A stretch of DNA of 64,000 bases. Origin: JAENVT01 sp031430695 (GTDB taxonomy: Bacteria > Actinomycetota > Acidimicrobiia > Acidimicrobiales > Ilumatobacteraceae). The notes under the pieces were generated by a model. The model was given only the letters and a program-made list of their open reading frames with translations. It did no database searches and was not told the DNA's origin. Location of the stretch: contig JANPBZ010000206.1 of the NCBI GenBank assembly GCA_031430695.1, positions 1 to 64,000 on the forward strand, in the 5' to 3' direction. Below are positions 1 to 9,013 of this stretch, in pieces (the first letter of the stretch is position 1; each line of letters begins with the position of its first letter). Position numbers and translations under genes: made by a program.

Positions 1-909
1 CCGGGCGAGTTTGGAGTACTCGACGGCGATGTCGGCGGCCAACGCGGCATTGCGCTTGATCAGCGAGATGTTGGCGGTCAGGCTGCGTCCGACTGTTTGA
101 TCCACGATCCGCGAGAGCAGGAAGGGGGTCACCGCCTGGCCGACGATGCCTCGCGCCGTCAGTTCGCCAAGTGCCTCGGTGATCACGCCATCGATTTCGC
201 CAGCAGGTATCTCGTCCTCCGTTGGAATCGGGTTGGCGATGCACACGCCGCGATGCAGTTGCAGACCTCGCCACGTTGCATCGAGCACGGCCGCCGTCTG
301 CGACGCCGTGTCGGCCCGGCGAGGGGCCGGCAGGCCACTCGACCGGCTGTAGAAAGCAGGAAACTCGTCGCTGCCGACGACCACGACGGGCACCCCGACG
401 GTCTCCAGGTACTCGAGTGTGAGGGCGATATCGAGAATCGACTTCACCCCGGCACACACCACCGCCACAGGAGTCGTTGCCAACTCGTTGAGGTCGGCGG
501 AGATGTCGAACGTGGTCGCTGCTCCGCGGTGCACGCCACCGACGCCACCCGTGGCGAAGATTCTGATACCGGCGAGGGCCGCGAGATGCATCGTGGCAGC
601 GACCGTGGTGGCGCCGGTCGCTTTCATTGCGACCAGCCACGGCAGGTCGCGGGTGGTCGCCTTGTGCACGTCGGCTCGATTGGCCAGTACCTCGATGTCG
701 GCATCGTCCACACCGACCTTGCAGACGCCATCGATGACCGCGATGGTTGCGGGCGTCGCGCCGTGATCACGCACGATTGACTCGACCGCATCCGCCATCT
801 CGACGTTCTGTGGATACGGCATGCCATGGCTGATGATGGTCGACTCCAACGCGACCACCGGGTGGCCGGCCTGCACCGCTTGCCCGACTTCGTCACTGAC
901 CCGCACCAT
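1..909 (-). CDS. psuG: Pseudouridine-5'-phosphate glycosidase, 3' end cut by window edge
   Basis: The enzyme reversibly cleaves pseudouridine 5'-phosphate to uracil and ribose 5-phosphate in nucleoside salvage, in the cytoplasm. The reading frame opens at ATG (907-909, reverse strand) and stays open for 303 codons to the window edge. The family hallmark VALESTIISHGMPYPQNVE lies at about residues 19-37. The last residues seen (IAVEYSKLAR) match the usual C-terminal helix, so only a few codons should be missing; the family is about 300-315 aa. A pseudouridine kinase (PsuK) is often adjacent but would lie outside the window. Identification rests on the motif and length. Confidence 0.9.
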   Translation of the reverse strand, partial: MVRVSDEVGQAVQAGHPVVALESTIISHGMPYPQNVEMADAVESIVRDHGATPATIAVIDGVCKVGVDDADIEVLANRADVHKATTRDLPWLVAMKATGATTVAATMHLAALAGIRIFATGGVGGVHRGAATTFDISADLNELATTPVAVVCAGVKSILDIALTLEYLETVGVPVVVVGSDEFPAFYSRSSGLPAPRRADTASQTAAVLDATWRGLQLHRGVCIANPIPTEDEIPAGEIDGVITEALGELTARGIVGQAVTPFLLSRIVDQTVGRSLTANISLIKRNAALAADIAVEYSKLAR

Positions 910-949
910 GCTTGGTCGATCAGGAATTGGTCGGTCAGGCATTGGTCGG

Positions 950-1426
950 TCAGGACCCCAGGGTGCTGTTGGTGATCCCGCAGTTGGTTTCGATGTAGGT
1001 CTGGAAGCGGTCCTGTGCCTCGGTGTACTCGGTGCTGGCGAACGTGTCGCTGAGCGTCGTGAACTCGGGCAGGTCGATCATGGTCACAACGTCGAAGCCG
1101 TTGCTCTTCACCAACGCGAGCAGTTGCTGCGCGGCATTGTTGATGATCCCGAGGTCGGCGCTGATATCAGAAGGTGCGCCCGCTGTCATTGCTGCAAATG
1201 TCGCGGCGAACTCTTCGACGGCCGGCTGGACTTGCTCGGGAGTAGGCGCCTCCTCGAGGTTGAACAGTTCTTGCTGCGAATCAGCCGCATCTTTCGCCAC
1301 TTGGGCGGCAACGCAAAATGCCGAGCCCGAGGCTGCCCCGCTGTCGCCGTCGTCGTCGGCATCACTGCTGCAAGCCACCATCGTCACCATCATCAATCCG
1401 GCCACCGCCAGGTATGTCCGATTCAC
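950..1426 (-). CDS. Small secreted lipoprotein of unknown function
   Basis: A 158-aa protein with a short hydrophobic signal (residues 5-18) and a lipobox ending VTMVAC, Cys19 being the predicted lipidation site, followed by an Asp/Ser-rich linker. The mature part is helical, acidic and unrecognised. The GTG start at 1424-1426 is chosen because a strong Shine-Dalgarno (GAGGAGG) lies just upstream and because the longer frame (to 1483) would put an arginine-rich stretch before the signal. It is convergent with nothing and separated from psuG by 40 bases. It probably sits on the outer face of the cell membrane; function unknown. Confidence 0.8.
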   Translation of the reverse strand: MNRTYLAVAGLMMVTMVACSSDADDDGDSGAASGSAFCVAAQVAKDAADSQQELFNLEEAPTPEQVQPAVEEFAATFAAMTAGAPSDISADLGIINNAAQQLLALVKSNGFDVVTMIDLPEFTTLSDTFASTEYTEAQDRFQTYIETNCGITNSTLGS

Positions 1427-1494
1427 ACTTCCTCCTCGCCGCCGACGCAATGGTATCGCCGGATTGATCGTCGGGTGGGCCACACTGTTCGTCG

Positions 1495-2194
1495 ATGAGC
1501 TACTCGATGTGGGTGAGCCTGCACGACTTGGCGTTGCGTCTTGCGGCCGATCCGGCCGTTCGTGTCGTGGTGTTGCGCGGCTCGGGTGAGCACTTCTGCG
1601 CCGGCGCGGACATCACCGAACTCCGAGTTCCGCGTCGCGACGACGAACGTTCGTTCTCAGACGTCAACCTGGATGCCGAAATTGCGCTGGCGACGCTGCC
1701 GAAGCCCACCATCGCCGTCGTCTCCGGCGATTGCATCGGCGGCGGCTGTTCGCTCGCCATCGACTGCGACATCCGTATTGCTACCGCCACCGTCCGCTTC
1801 GGCATCACTCCGTCCAAGCTCGGCATCGTGTATCCGAGCGTCCCTGGAGCGGGCAACGCACCTGCTCGGCCCGGCGGTGACGAAACGCATGCTGTTCACG
1901 GGCGGGTTGATGACTGCCGCTGAAGCCTGGCATGTCGGCTTGGTGGATGAGATCGTCGATCCCGCAGCACTCGATGGCCGGATTGCTGCGTTGACCGGCC
2001 TGCTCGCCTCGCGCTCGTTGCTGACTCAAGCAGCCACCAAAGTGATGGTGGCAGAGATCATGGCCCACGGGCATGTTCCGGCGGCCGTGCGGGAGCATTG
2101 GAATGATGTCGCCGCTCGTGGGCCCGACAGCGCAGAAGGAGTTGCCGCGTTCGTCGAGAAGCGCCCGGCACGATTCACGTGGTCGGGCGATTGA
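1495..2194 (+). pseudogene. Enoyl-CoA hydratase/isomerase, frameshifted and N-terminally short
   Basis: Crotonase-fold enzyme of acyl-CoA degradation. The first part (1495 to about 1845) carries the oxyanion-hole signatures HFCAGADI and GDCIGGGCSLAIDCDIR and reaches KLGIVYPS; the rest (ERATHLLGPAVTKRMLFTGG to the stop at 2194) continues one frame later, so there is a frameshift near 1842-1855. The product also starts in mid-fold (MSYSMWVSLHDLA normally follows about 20 residues of beta strands), and no in-frame extension exists because a stop lies at 1465-1467. Both defects point to a pseudogene, though the frameshift alone could be a sequencing error. The next gene is a 3-hydroxyacyl-CoA dehydrogenase, the following step of beta-oxidation. 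Confidence 0.8.
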
Positions 2195-2252
2195 CCACCT
2201 GGTTGGGTGCGGTCTGGCAAGATCTCGGCATGGCAGACATCGGGGTTGTGAC

Positions 2253-3110
2253 GTGTCCGGCGTGATCGAGAGAGTCGGTGTGGTCGGATGTGGGTTGATG
2301 GGCTCCGGTATTGCCGAGGTGGCGGCCAGGGCAGGGCTTGCGGTGGTCGTGACCGAGAGTTCGCCCGCCGCGGCGGAAGCCGGCATGGCCCGAGTCACGA
2401 ACTCGCTGAAGCGGGCGGTGGCGTCGGGGCGGCTCTCCGAGGCCGACCATGATGCCACCTGGCAACGCCTGGCCTTCGGTCATCAACTCGATGCACTCGG
2501 TGACTGCGACCTCGTGATCGAGGCGGTCGCGGAGGACGAAGCCATGAAGATCGACGTGTTCGGCCGGCTCGATGCGTTGTGCAAGCCCGGGGCCGTGCTG
2601 GCATCGAACACCTCGAGCATCCCGATCATGAAGCTGGCCAGGGCAACCGAGCGAGAAGCGCAAGTGATCGGCATCCACTTCTTCAACCCGGTGCCGGTGC
2701 TACCGCTCGTCGAGCTGGTGACATCGTTGCTGACATCGCCCGAGACGGCCACGGAAATGGAGCACTTTGCCAGCGACACCCTTGGCAAGACTGTGATCCG
2801 CTCACGCGACCGCGCCGGGTTCATCGTCAACTCGCTGCTCATTCCATACATCCTCGCTGCCATCCGGATGCTCGAGTCTGGCTTCGCCACCGCAGACGAC
2901 ATCGACACCGGCATGGTCAAGGGGTGCGCGCACCCGATGGGTCCGCTGCGTTTGGCGGATCTGATCGGCCTCGATACCGTCCAGGCGGTTGCCGAGTCGC
3001 TGTACGGAGAGTTCAAGGAGCAGCTGTACACACCGCCCTCACTCCTGCTGCGGATGGTCGAGGCGGGCCTGCTTGGCCGCAAAGCCGGACGCGGATTCTA
3101 TGAGTACTGA
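2253..3110 (+). CDS. 3-hydroxyacyl-CoA dehydrogenase (FadB2/PaaH-like)
   Basis: NAD-dependent oxidation of 3-hydroxyacyl-CoA to 3-oxoacyl-CoA. About 285 aa, the normal length of the stand-alone enzyme. The Rossmann motif VGVVGCGLMGSGIAEVAA is near the N-terminus, the active-site region GIHFFNPVPVLPLVELV is central, and the C-terminal domain contains the usual RAGFIVNSLLIPYILAA and GCAHPMGPLRLADLIGLD segments. Start is GTG 2253 or GTG 2262; neither has a strong ribosome binding site. The stop overlaps the start of the downstream methyltransferase by 11 bases, implying translational coupling. It follows the broken enoyl-CoA hydratase. Confidence 0.92.
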   Translation: MSGVIERVGVVGCGLMGSGIAEVAARAGLAVVVTESSPAAAEAGMARVTNSLKRAVASGRLSEADHDATWQRLAFGHQLDALGDCDLVIEAVAEDEAMKIDVFGRLDALCKPGAVLASNTSSIPIMKLARATEREAQVIGIHFFNPVPVLPLVELVTSLLTSPETATEMEHFASDTLGKTVIRSRDRAGFIVNSLLIPYILAAIRMLESGFATADDIDTGMVKGCAHPMGPLRLADLIGLDTVQAVAESLYGEFKEQLYTPPSLLLRMVEAGLLGRKAGRGFYEY

Positions 3111-3729
3111 GCGAGACAGCAGGCTGCAATGGATCTATGCGTCGCAGGGGGAGGCCCAGTTGCGCGAGCGCTACGACGTCTGGGCTGCAGACTACGACAG
3201 CGATCTCGATGATCTGCGGTGGAACGCGCCGCAGGCCGGTGCCGAGCGTTGCAGCCATTTCGCCCAGCCAGGTGCTGAGATCCTCGATGCCGGCTGCGGT
3301 ACCGGGCTGGTCGGGGTCTCCCTGGCAGCGAACGGTCACGACCACATCGTCGGATTCGACCTGTCGACCGGGATGATGGAACGCAGCGCAGCGCGAGGTG
3401 TGTACGCCGAGTTGCATCAAGGGTCGTTGCTGGATCGTCTGCCCTTCGACGATGGCCGGTTCGGCTCGGTTGTTTCAGTCGGAGTGTTCACGCTCGGTCA
3501 CGTCGACGGTTCGGCCTTCGCCGAACTGGCGCGCGTCACCTCACCCGGCGGGCACGTGTCGTGCACATTTCGCGACGACGCCGTCGACCACCTTGGCTAC
3601 CGCGCAGAACAGCAGCGGCTGATCGACGCCGGCACGTGGGAACTCGCCGATCTCACCGAGCCAACGGCGATGATCCATGAAGACGGCGACGACATCATGT
3701 TGCGAGTGTGGACCTGGCGGGTGTTGTAG
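3100..3729 (+). CDS. Class I SAM-dependent methyltransferase
   Basis: A 209-aa methyltransferase. SAM-binding motif I is ILDAGCGTGLVGVSLA (residues 61-76), with the acidic motif II residue in IVGFDLSTGMM. A preceding segment ERYDVWAADYDSDL is common in small-molecule methyltransferases of the Methyltransf_11 type. Start ATG at 3100 overlaps the stop of the hydroxyacyl-CoA dehydrogenase (ATGAGTACTGA). The substrate cannot be read from sequence. The 3' end overlaps the convergent TetR gene by 35 bases. Confidence 0.82.
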   Translation: MSTERDSRLQWIYASQGEAQLRERYDVWAADYDSDLDDLRWNAPQAGAERCSHFAQPGAEILDAGCGTGLVGVSLAANGHDHIVGFDLSTGMMERSAARGVYAELHQGSLLDRLPFDDGRFGSVVSVGVFTLGHVDGSAFAELARVTSPGGHVSCTFRDDAVDHLGYRAEQQRLIDAGTWELADLTEPTAMIHEDGDDIMLRVWTWRVL

Positions 3730-4354
3730 CGGCTCGACCATCGGCCGTCGGCCGGGCGAGTGTTCCGATCGACAAGCCGACCTCCGCCTCCAGCGCAGTC
3801 ATTGCCCAGTCGAGCACGTCGCTGCGCTCGATCACGCCAGGGTGAGCAGCCAGTTGCAGGCTCAACCCGTCGAGCAGTGACACCACCCGCCACGCGGTCG
3901 CATCGGGATCGTCGCACACGAAGTGGCCTTCATCGATACCTTCGAAGATGGTTCTGACGACCAACCGTTGCCAGGCCACGTTGAGCCGTCGCGACGTTGC
4001 GCCGAGTGCCGGGCGCCGGCTGGCCTCTGCCCATGCGTCGAGCCACATCTGAAAGGCGCGGTACTCCTCGGTGCGGGTGTACGAGGCGAAGTAGGTCGAC
4101 AACCGCTCAGCGGCGTCACCGCACGCTCGCATTGCGGACTCGGTCTTGGCGAGATCGGCGCCAGCGGCTTCATCGAATGCCGCGGCCAGTACGTCGTCCA
4201 TCGACGCGAAGTAGTGATGGATCAACCCGCTCGACGTACCCATCTCGGCTGCGACGTCGCGCACCGTGGTGTTGGCGAGCCCCTTGGTCGTGGCGACGCG
4301 CAGTGCTGCGGCGACGATCTCTTCGCAGCGAGCGGTCGGGCTGAGGCGCGTCAC
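3695..4354 (-). CDS. TetR-family transcriptional regulator (BetI-like)
   Basis: A 219-aa repressor-type protein. The N-terminal HTH (TVRDVAAEMGTSSGLIHHYF, around residues 24-43) is typical, and the C-terminal ligand domain resembles the BetI-type TetR_C domain. Start is GTG 4352-4354; the longer open frame upstream runs into the divergent gene and is rejected. It is divergent from the GcvT-like gene at 4411 with 56 bases between starts, so it is a good candidate to control that run of catabolic genes and itself (inference). The intergenic region is AT-rich for this genome and has a loose ATTG...CAAT inverted repeat near 4375-4392. Confidence 0.85.
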   Translation of the reverse strand: MTRLSPTARCEEIVAAALRVATTKGLANTTVRDVAAEMGTSSGLIHHYFASMDDVLAAAFDEAAGADLAKTESAMRACGDAAERLSTYFASYTRTEEYRAFQMWLDAWAEASRRPALGATSRRLNVAWQRLVVRTIFEGIDEGHFVCDDPDATAWRVVSLLDGLSLQLAAHPGVIERSDVLDWAMTALEAEVGLSIGTLARPTADGRAATTPARSTLAT

Positions 4355-4410
4355 AGTTGGCAGGATATCTCTTATTGCGCGTATGTCCAATAGCCGTCTA
4401 CGATCGGTGC

Positions 4411-5610
4411 ATGGTCTTGACGACGCCGTTCCATGAGCGCCTGGCCCCACTGAATAAGACCCAACTGTGGTCGCACTGGTCGGGGTACCTGTCGGCCGTG
4501 AAGTACCAGATGTCCGACAAGTTCGAGTACTTCGCGGTGCGCAACTCCGCCGGTCTGATCGACACCTCGCCGCTCTACAAGTACCGCATCGGCGGCCGCG
4601 ACGCGGCCAAGTTCCTGGGTGGGGTCTTGGCCCGCGACATCGCCGCATGTCGTGACGGCCAGGCGCAGTACACGTTGTGGTGCGACGAGCGTGGCTATGT
4701 CGTCGAGGACGGCGTGGTCATCAAGTTCGCCGCCGACGACTTCATCCTCACCTCGGCGGAGCCGAACCTCGCCTACTTCCGAAACCTCATCGGTTACGAC
4801 CAGGTCGAGATCACCGACATATCTGCCGACTACGGATCGTTGGCGGTGCAGGGGCCACGGTCGCGCGAGATCCTGGCGTCACTGGATCCACAGATCGCCA
4901 CGCTCGGCTTCTTTCATCACGGACCGGCCAAGATCGGCAACGTACCCGTACATGTCTCGCGCACCGGCTACACCGGCGATCTCGGATACGAGATCTGGGT
5001 TGGCTCCGAGGGAGCGATCGAGATGTGGGACACGCTGAACGAGGAATGCGCTGGGCGAGGTGTGCTGCCCGTCGGACAGAGTGCCCTGCTGATGACCCGT
5101 ATCGAGGCCGGCCTGATCCTGATCGGAGTCGACTTCCACTCCAGCCGCTTCGCGTTCAACGACCATGAATCTTCGACACCACTCGAACTCGGCTTCGCCT
5201 GGATGTTCCGCGATCTGGCGACATCGACACGTCGTTTCATCGGCCGCGCCGCCATTGAGCGCGAGGTCGCCGACAAGACATCGCGATGGAAGATGGTCGG
5301 CGTGATGGTCGACTGGCGCGATTGGGACCGGCACTTTGGCGAGGCAGGATTGATTCCACCCAAGGACGAGACGCCCGTCGTCTACGAGATGATGCTCTAC
5401 GACGACGAGGGCAATCGGGTTGGATACACGACCAGCTTCATGTACTCCCCGATGCTGCAGCGCCACATCGCGATGGCAAGGGTTCAGCCCGATCTGGCGA
5501 AGCCAGGCTCGCACGTCAACCTCGAGATCACGATCAACCACCGCTATCACACCGTTGCGGCGGTGGTCGCCCGGCCACCGCTGTTCAACCCACCGAGAAA
5601 GACAGCGTGA
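4411..5610 (+). CDS. GcvT-family aminomethyltransferase/demethylase-like protein
   Basis: A 399-aa member of the glycine cleavage T-protein family. Such proteins transfer one-carbon groups to tetrahydrofolate; the family includes glycine cleavage T, DMSP demethylase and aromatic O-demethylases. Recognisable segments are FEYFAVRNSAGLIDTSPLYK, AQYTLWCDERGYVVEDGVV, LAVQGPRSREIL, HVSRTGYTGDLGYEIWV and the C-terminal barrel ending in PPLFNPP. Start ATG 4411 is preferred over the in-frame 4357, which overlaps the TetR promoter region. Three bases separate it from the FAD oxidoreductase, so the two are co-transcribed. The substrate is unknown; no other glycine-cleavage genes are nearby, which argues for a catabolic demethylase role. 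Confidence 0.85.
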   Translation: MVLTTPFHERLAPLNKTQLWSHWSGYLSAVKYQMSDKFEYFAVRNSAGLIDTSPLYKYRIGGRDAAKFLGGVLARDIAACRDGQAQYTLWCDERGYVVEDGVVIKFAADDFILTSAEPNLAYFRNLIGYDQVEITDISADYGSLAVQGPRSREILASLDPQIATLGFFHHGPAKIGNVPVHVSRTGYTGDLGYEIWVGSEGAIEMWDTLNEECAGRGVLPVGQSALLMTRIEAGLILIGVDFHSSRFAFNDHESSTPLELGFAWMFRDLATSTRRFIGRAAIEREVADKTSRWKMVGVMVDWRDWDRHFGEAGLIPPKDETPVVYEMMLYDDEGNRVGYTTSFMYSPMLQRHIAMARVQPDLAKPGSHVNLEITINHRYHTVAAVVARPPLFNPPRKTA

Positions 5611-5613
5611 CCG

Positions 5614-7209
5614 ATGCCTGCCAAGAATTCCTTCGACGCGATCGTCATCGGCGGCGGTCACAACGGGTTGGTCAACGGTGCGTATCTTGCCAAGTCGGGA
5701 TTGCGCACGCTGATCATCGAGCGACGACACATCGTCGGCGGCGCTGCCATCACCGAGGAATTGATCCCCGGCTTTCATTTCACCACGTTCTCGTACGCCC
5801 TCAGCCTGCTGCGCCCCGACATCATCCATGAACTGGAGCTCACCAAGCATGGTTTCATGCCGATCCAGATGCCCAGCGCTTTTGCGCCGATGGAGAACGG
5901 CGACTACCTGTTGATGGGCACCGACCGCAATGAGAACCTGAAGGAGATCGCCCGGCATTCCAAGCACGACGCCGACGCGATGGACCAGTACGAGTACGAC
6001 ATGGCGCAGGTGTGTCAGGCGTTGAAGCCACTGGTCGACTCGGCGCCACCGAATCTGTTCGGCGACGACCCCGCCGACGCCATGCAACTGGCCGATCTCG
6101 CCAAGCGGATGAAGTCGTTGCCGTCGCGTGTGCTGCAGAACTGCATTCGGCTGTTGACCGGCAGTTCCGCCGACTTCCTCGACGACTACTTCGACAGCGA
6201 CATCATCAAGGGTTGGTTGTCGTCGTCCAGCATCATCGGCAGTAAGGTCGGCCCGCGCTCGCAAGGATCGGGCCTGGTGCTGTTGTTCCACAACCTCGGT
6301 GAGCACGACGGCCACTTCGGTTCGTGGGCCTTCCACAAGGGCGGCAACGGCGGATTCACCCAGGTGCTGGCACGCGCCGCTCAGGCCTTCGGCGCCGAGA
6401 TCGTCGTCGACACGCCGGTCAGTCACGTGATCACCGACAACGGCCGAGCGACCGGCGTGGCACTGCAGGACGGCACCGAGTTGAAGGCCAAGGTCGTGGT
6501 CAGCTCGCTCGATCCGCGACGTACCTTCACGCAGTTGGTGGATCCTGCCGACCTGCCGATCGAGCTCAACGAGAGCATTCGCCGGTTCCGGTTCCAGGGC
6601 ACTTCTGCCAAGGTCAACTTCGCGCTCGATGGTGTTCCTCGCTATCCGGCGTTGGGTGATCGCACCGATCAGTTCCGCGGGTTCACCAACATCGGTCCGT
6701 CGATGGACTACCTCGAGCGGGCCTACGACGACGCCAAGTACGGCTGGTACAGCAAGCGGCCGTACATCGACGGCTGCCTGCAATCACTGGTCGATCCCGA
6801 CATGGCCCCGCCCGGCAAGCACGTGATGTCGTGTTTCATCCAGTACGCACCGTACGAGTTGAAGGACAGCGACTGGGATACCGAGCGGCAGGCATTCGGT
6901 GACACCGTGCAGGCCACACTGGAATCGTTCTTCCCTGGTTTCGGCGACCTGGTGCTGCATCGCGAAGTCGTGACACCACTCGACATCGAACGCGTCGTCG
7001 GCCTCAGCGAAGGCAATATCTTCGCCGGCGAGTTCCTGGCGCCGCAGATGTACTTCTTCCGCCCGGCCCCCGGCTGGAACCAGTACCGCACTCCCATCGA
7101 CGGCTACTACCAGTGTGGGTCAGGCACGCACCCCGGTGGATGTGTGTCCGGCGGTCCCGGCAAGTTGGCCTCGCAACAGATCATCGGTGATCTCGCCCGC
7201 AAGGGCTGA
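5614..7209 (+). CDS. FAD-dependent oxidoreductase, phytoene-desaturase fold (PYROXD2-like)
   Basis: A 531-aa flavoprotein with an N-terminal FAD-binding Rossmann motif (AIVIGGGHNGLVNGAYLAKS, about residues 9-28) followed by the IIERRHIVGGAA segment and a C-terminal FAD motif with CGSGTHPGGCVSGGPG. The pattern fits the NAD(P)/FAD-dependent oxidoreductases annotated as PYROXD2-like or phytoene-dehydrogenase-related, which are not necessarily carotenoid enzymes; no carotenoid genes are nearby. It begins 3 bases after the GcvT-like gene and is followed by a strong palindrome (7220-7259) that may end or attenuate transcription. Probable role: oxidation of the same substrate handled by the GcvT-like protein. 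Confidence 0.85.
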   Translation: MPAKNSFDAIVIGGGHNGLVNGAYLAKSGLRTLIIERRHIVGGAAITEELIPGFHFTTFSYALSLLRPDIIHELELTKHGFMPIQMPSAFAPMENGDYLLMGTDRNENLKEIARHSKHDADAMDQYEYDMAQVCQALKPLVDSAPPNLFGDDPADAMQLADLAKRMKSLPSRVLQNCIRLLTGSSADFLDDYFDSDIIKGWLSSSSIIGSKVGPRSQGSGLVLLFHNLGEHDGHFGSWAFHKGGNGGFTQVLARAAQAFGAEIVVDTPVSHVITDNGRATGVALQDGTELKAKVVVSSLDPRRTFTQLVDPADLPIELNESIRRFRFQGTSAKVNFALDGVPRYPALGDRTDQFRGFTNIGPSMDYLERAYDDAKYGWYSKRPYIDGCLQSLVDPDMAPPGKHVMSCFIQYAPYELKDSDWDTERQAFGDTVQATLESFFPGFGDLVLHREVVTPLDIERVVGLSEGNIFAGEFLAPQMYFFRPAPGWNQYRTPIDGYYQCGSGTHPGGCVSGGPGKLASQQIIGDLARKG

Positions 7210-7219
7210 GTGCCCCGGA

Positions 7220-7259
7220 CGAGTGTTTGCCGCCACCTCGGGGTGGCGCGAAACACTCG
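7220..7259. repeat. GC-rich palindrome, GAGTGTTT type (possible terminator)
   Basis: Arms CGAGTGTTT (7220-7228) and AAACACTCG (7251-7259) are perfect complements, with an inner stem CGCCACC/GGTGGCG (7231-7237 / 7242-7248) and a short loop. It lies 10 bases after the FAD oxidoreductase stop. Related palindromes occur at 21851-21971, 46186-46234, 33946-33996 and 56576-56622. Confidence 0.75.
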
Positions 7260-7352
7260 GTTGGGCAGCGGAGCGTTCGCCAGGCACGAACTCGCGTGAT
7301 GTTGGGCGGGACGATGCGAGGGTACGGTTCGGCCAGTCGAAACGGGGTTGAG

Positions 7353-8528
7353 ATGACCGAGATCGAAGCGGTGGAGCCGAAGTCTGCCAGCGGCGCGAAG
7401 GCGGAGCCGTTCCGCTTCTTCGACAACCGTGAGAAGTACCTGCTGTTCGTGATGACAACCAGCGAGAAGGCCGAGGTTGCAGCGCGTATCGGTCGCGAAC
7501 TCGGTCACATCGTGCCCCGCCCACCGGCGTTGCGAGTGTTCGATGCGGGCACGGGCAACGGGATGGTTCTGAGCCAGGTGCTGCGCGACTTGCATCGCCG
7601 CCTGCCGACCGTTCCGTTCTTCGTCGTCGGCAAGGAAGTCAGCATGGAAGACACCCGTCTGACATTGGCGACACTGCCTGACCGGCTCGCCGAACACCCG
7701 CAGTCGGTCGTGGTGCTGACCAACATGTTCTACGCCGAGGCGCCGACGCTGTTCCCGAAAGCCGCCGAATTCCACGACAAGGTGCGCTGGATCGACGTGG
7801 CCCTCAAGGGCAACAGCGCGCACGAGTTCTTTCAGCAGATTCACGAGCTCGACGACCACCTCACACAAGGATGGCAAACGGCGTCGAGCCCGAAGACGGG
7901 CAACCCGGTGTACGTCACCCCATCGGTGATGGTGCTGTACCGAGAGGATCATGCTTTCGCGCTGAACGACCTCATCCCGCGGCCAACTGGAGGACCACTA
8001 CCGTACGAGTACGACGTCGTTCTGGCTGCGCAGCCCTACCGCAGCCGCACCTCAGCCGAGACCAAGGTCAAGAACGTGTTGGCGCCGTTGGCCAAAGCGC
8101 TTGCTCCGGCCGGGCGGCTCGTCGTCGTACAGTCGACGGGCCACGATCCGGGAATGGAAGTCATTCGTCGGATCTGGCCCACAGAGGACCCGTTCGCGAC
8201 TCCGCGCCACAAGCTGATCAAAGAACTGGACTCGCAGTTGAACGGCGACGGTGCTCCCGGTTTCGGGTTCGAAGGCACCAGCGACGCTGCGTCGTTGTTC
8301 AGCTATCACCTGCATGCGATGCCGAACGAGGTGTCGAATCGCATCAGCACGTCGACGACCATGGCGGCGTGGAATGCGGCCGTCTACGTGGCCCAGATCG
8401 AAGACGAGCGAACCGCCGACGTGTTGATGGAGGGCAAGTACCTCGATGCGACGGCCGAGGTCGTACTGAAGCACGGGGGCCTCTGGTTTCAGGACGAGTC
8501 GTTCGTCGTGGTACGCCATGCGTCGTGA
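7353..8528 (+). CDS. SAM-methyltransferase-fold protein of unknown substrate
   Basis: About 391 aa. A glycine-rich SAM-binding motif RVFDAGTGNGMVLSQVL begins near residue 61, and a second Rossmann-like half contains YEYDVVLAAQPYRSR and LAPAGRLVVVQSTGHDPGME. The rest (for example FRFFDNREKYLLFVMTTSEK near the N-terminus) looks like a conserved family, but I cannot name its substrate. ATG 7353 is chosen because the conserved-looking protein starts there; ATG 7314 in the same frame is an alternative. The stop overlaps the GTG of the YbaK-domain gene by 4 bases (GTGA). It belongs with the GcvT/FAD module by position. Confidence 0.7.
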   Translation: MTEIEAVEPKSASGAKAEPFRFFDNREKYLLFVMTTSEKAEVAARIGRELGHIVPRPPALRVFDAGTGNGMVLSQVLRDLHRRLPTVPFFVVGKEVSMEDTRLTLATLPDRLAEHPQSVVVLTNMFYAEAPTLFPKAAEFHDKVRWIDVALKGNSAHEFFQQIHELDDHLTQGWQTASSPKTGNPVYVTPSVMVLYREDHAFALNDLIPRPTGGPLPYEYDVVLAAQPYRSRTSAETKVKNVLAPLAKALAPAGRLVVVQSTGHDPGMEVIRRIWPTEDPFATPRHKLIKELDSQLNGDGAPGFGFEGTSDAASLFSYHLHAMPNEVSNRISTSTTMAAWNAAVYVAQIEDERTADVLMEGKYLDATAEVVLKHGGLWFQDESFVVVRHAS

Positions 8529-9013
8529 ATCCGCAGGAACACGTCGTTGCCCATCTCGCCCGGCTCGGAGCGGATCACGAGATCGTTCCCTGCGACCCAA
8601 CCCTCGCTGACACGGCGGCGTTCTGTGAGGCGTACGGCTACTCACCCGACGACTCGGCCAATACGATCATCGTGGTCGGCAAGGGCGGGCATCCCAGGCC
8701 CGTGGCCTGCGTGGTGTTGGCAACGACTCGGCTCGACGTCAATGGTCTCGTTCGCCGGCGGCTGGAGGTTCGCAAGGCGTCGTTCGCGTCGGCAGAGGAA
8801 ACGATGCAGCTCACCGGAATGGAGATCGGCGGTGTCACCGCATTTGCGTTGCCGAACGAACTACCGATCTGGGTTGACGCTGCAGTCATGGCCCGTCGGC
8901 GAATCATACTGGGAGGCGGAAGCCGGGCGATCAAGGTACTGACAGCGCCGTCGACGCTGGCAATGCTCGACAACGTGACGGTGATCGACGACCTGGCTCG
9001 CGCTCGCCAATGA
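8525..9013 (+). CDS. YbaK/aminoacyl-tRNA-deacylase-domain protein
   Basis: A 162-aa protein with the YbaK/ProRS INS-domain fold, usually associated with hydrolysis of mischarged aminoacyl-tRNAs. Supporting segments are NTIIVVGKGG, VACVVLATTRLDVN, a basic stretch RRRLEVRKASFASAEE, and the C-terminal LPNELPIWVDAAVMARRRII plus IILGGGSRAIKVL, which match the conserved beta strands around the active site. Start GTG 8525 overlaps the upstream stop; the stop overlaps the next gene (ATGATG). Embedding in a catabolic operon is unusual and could reflect proofreading against a non-protein amino acid or simply chance (inference). Confidence 0.8.
   Translation: MNPQEHVVAHLARLGADHEIVPCDPTLADTAAFCEAYGYSPDDSANTIIVVGKGGHPRPVACVVLATTRLDVNGLVRRRLEVRKASFASAEETMQLTGMEIGGVTAFALPNELPIWVDAAVMARRRIILGGGSRAIKVLTAPSTLAMLDNVTVIDDLARARQ

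Noticed and set aside
4355..4410. Possible TetR operator between the divergent genes
   Set aside because: Only a loose ATTG...CAAT repeat is visible; too weak to list as a site.
4879..6783. Long open frame on the reverse strand (634 codons) over the GcvT-like and FAD oxidoreductase genes
   Set aside because: High GC keeps the antisense frame open. The two forward genes have clear domain motifs; the reverse product is Val/Gly/Arg-rich with no motif.
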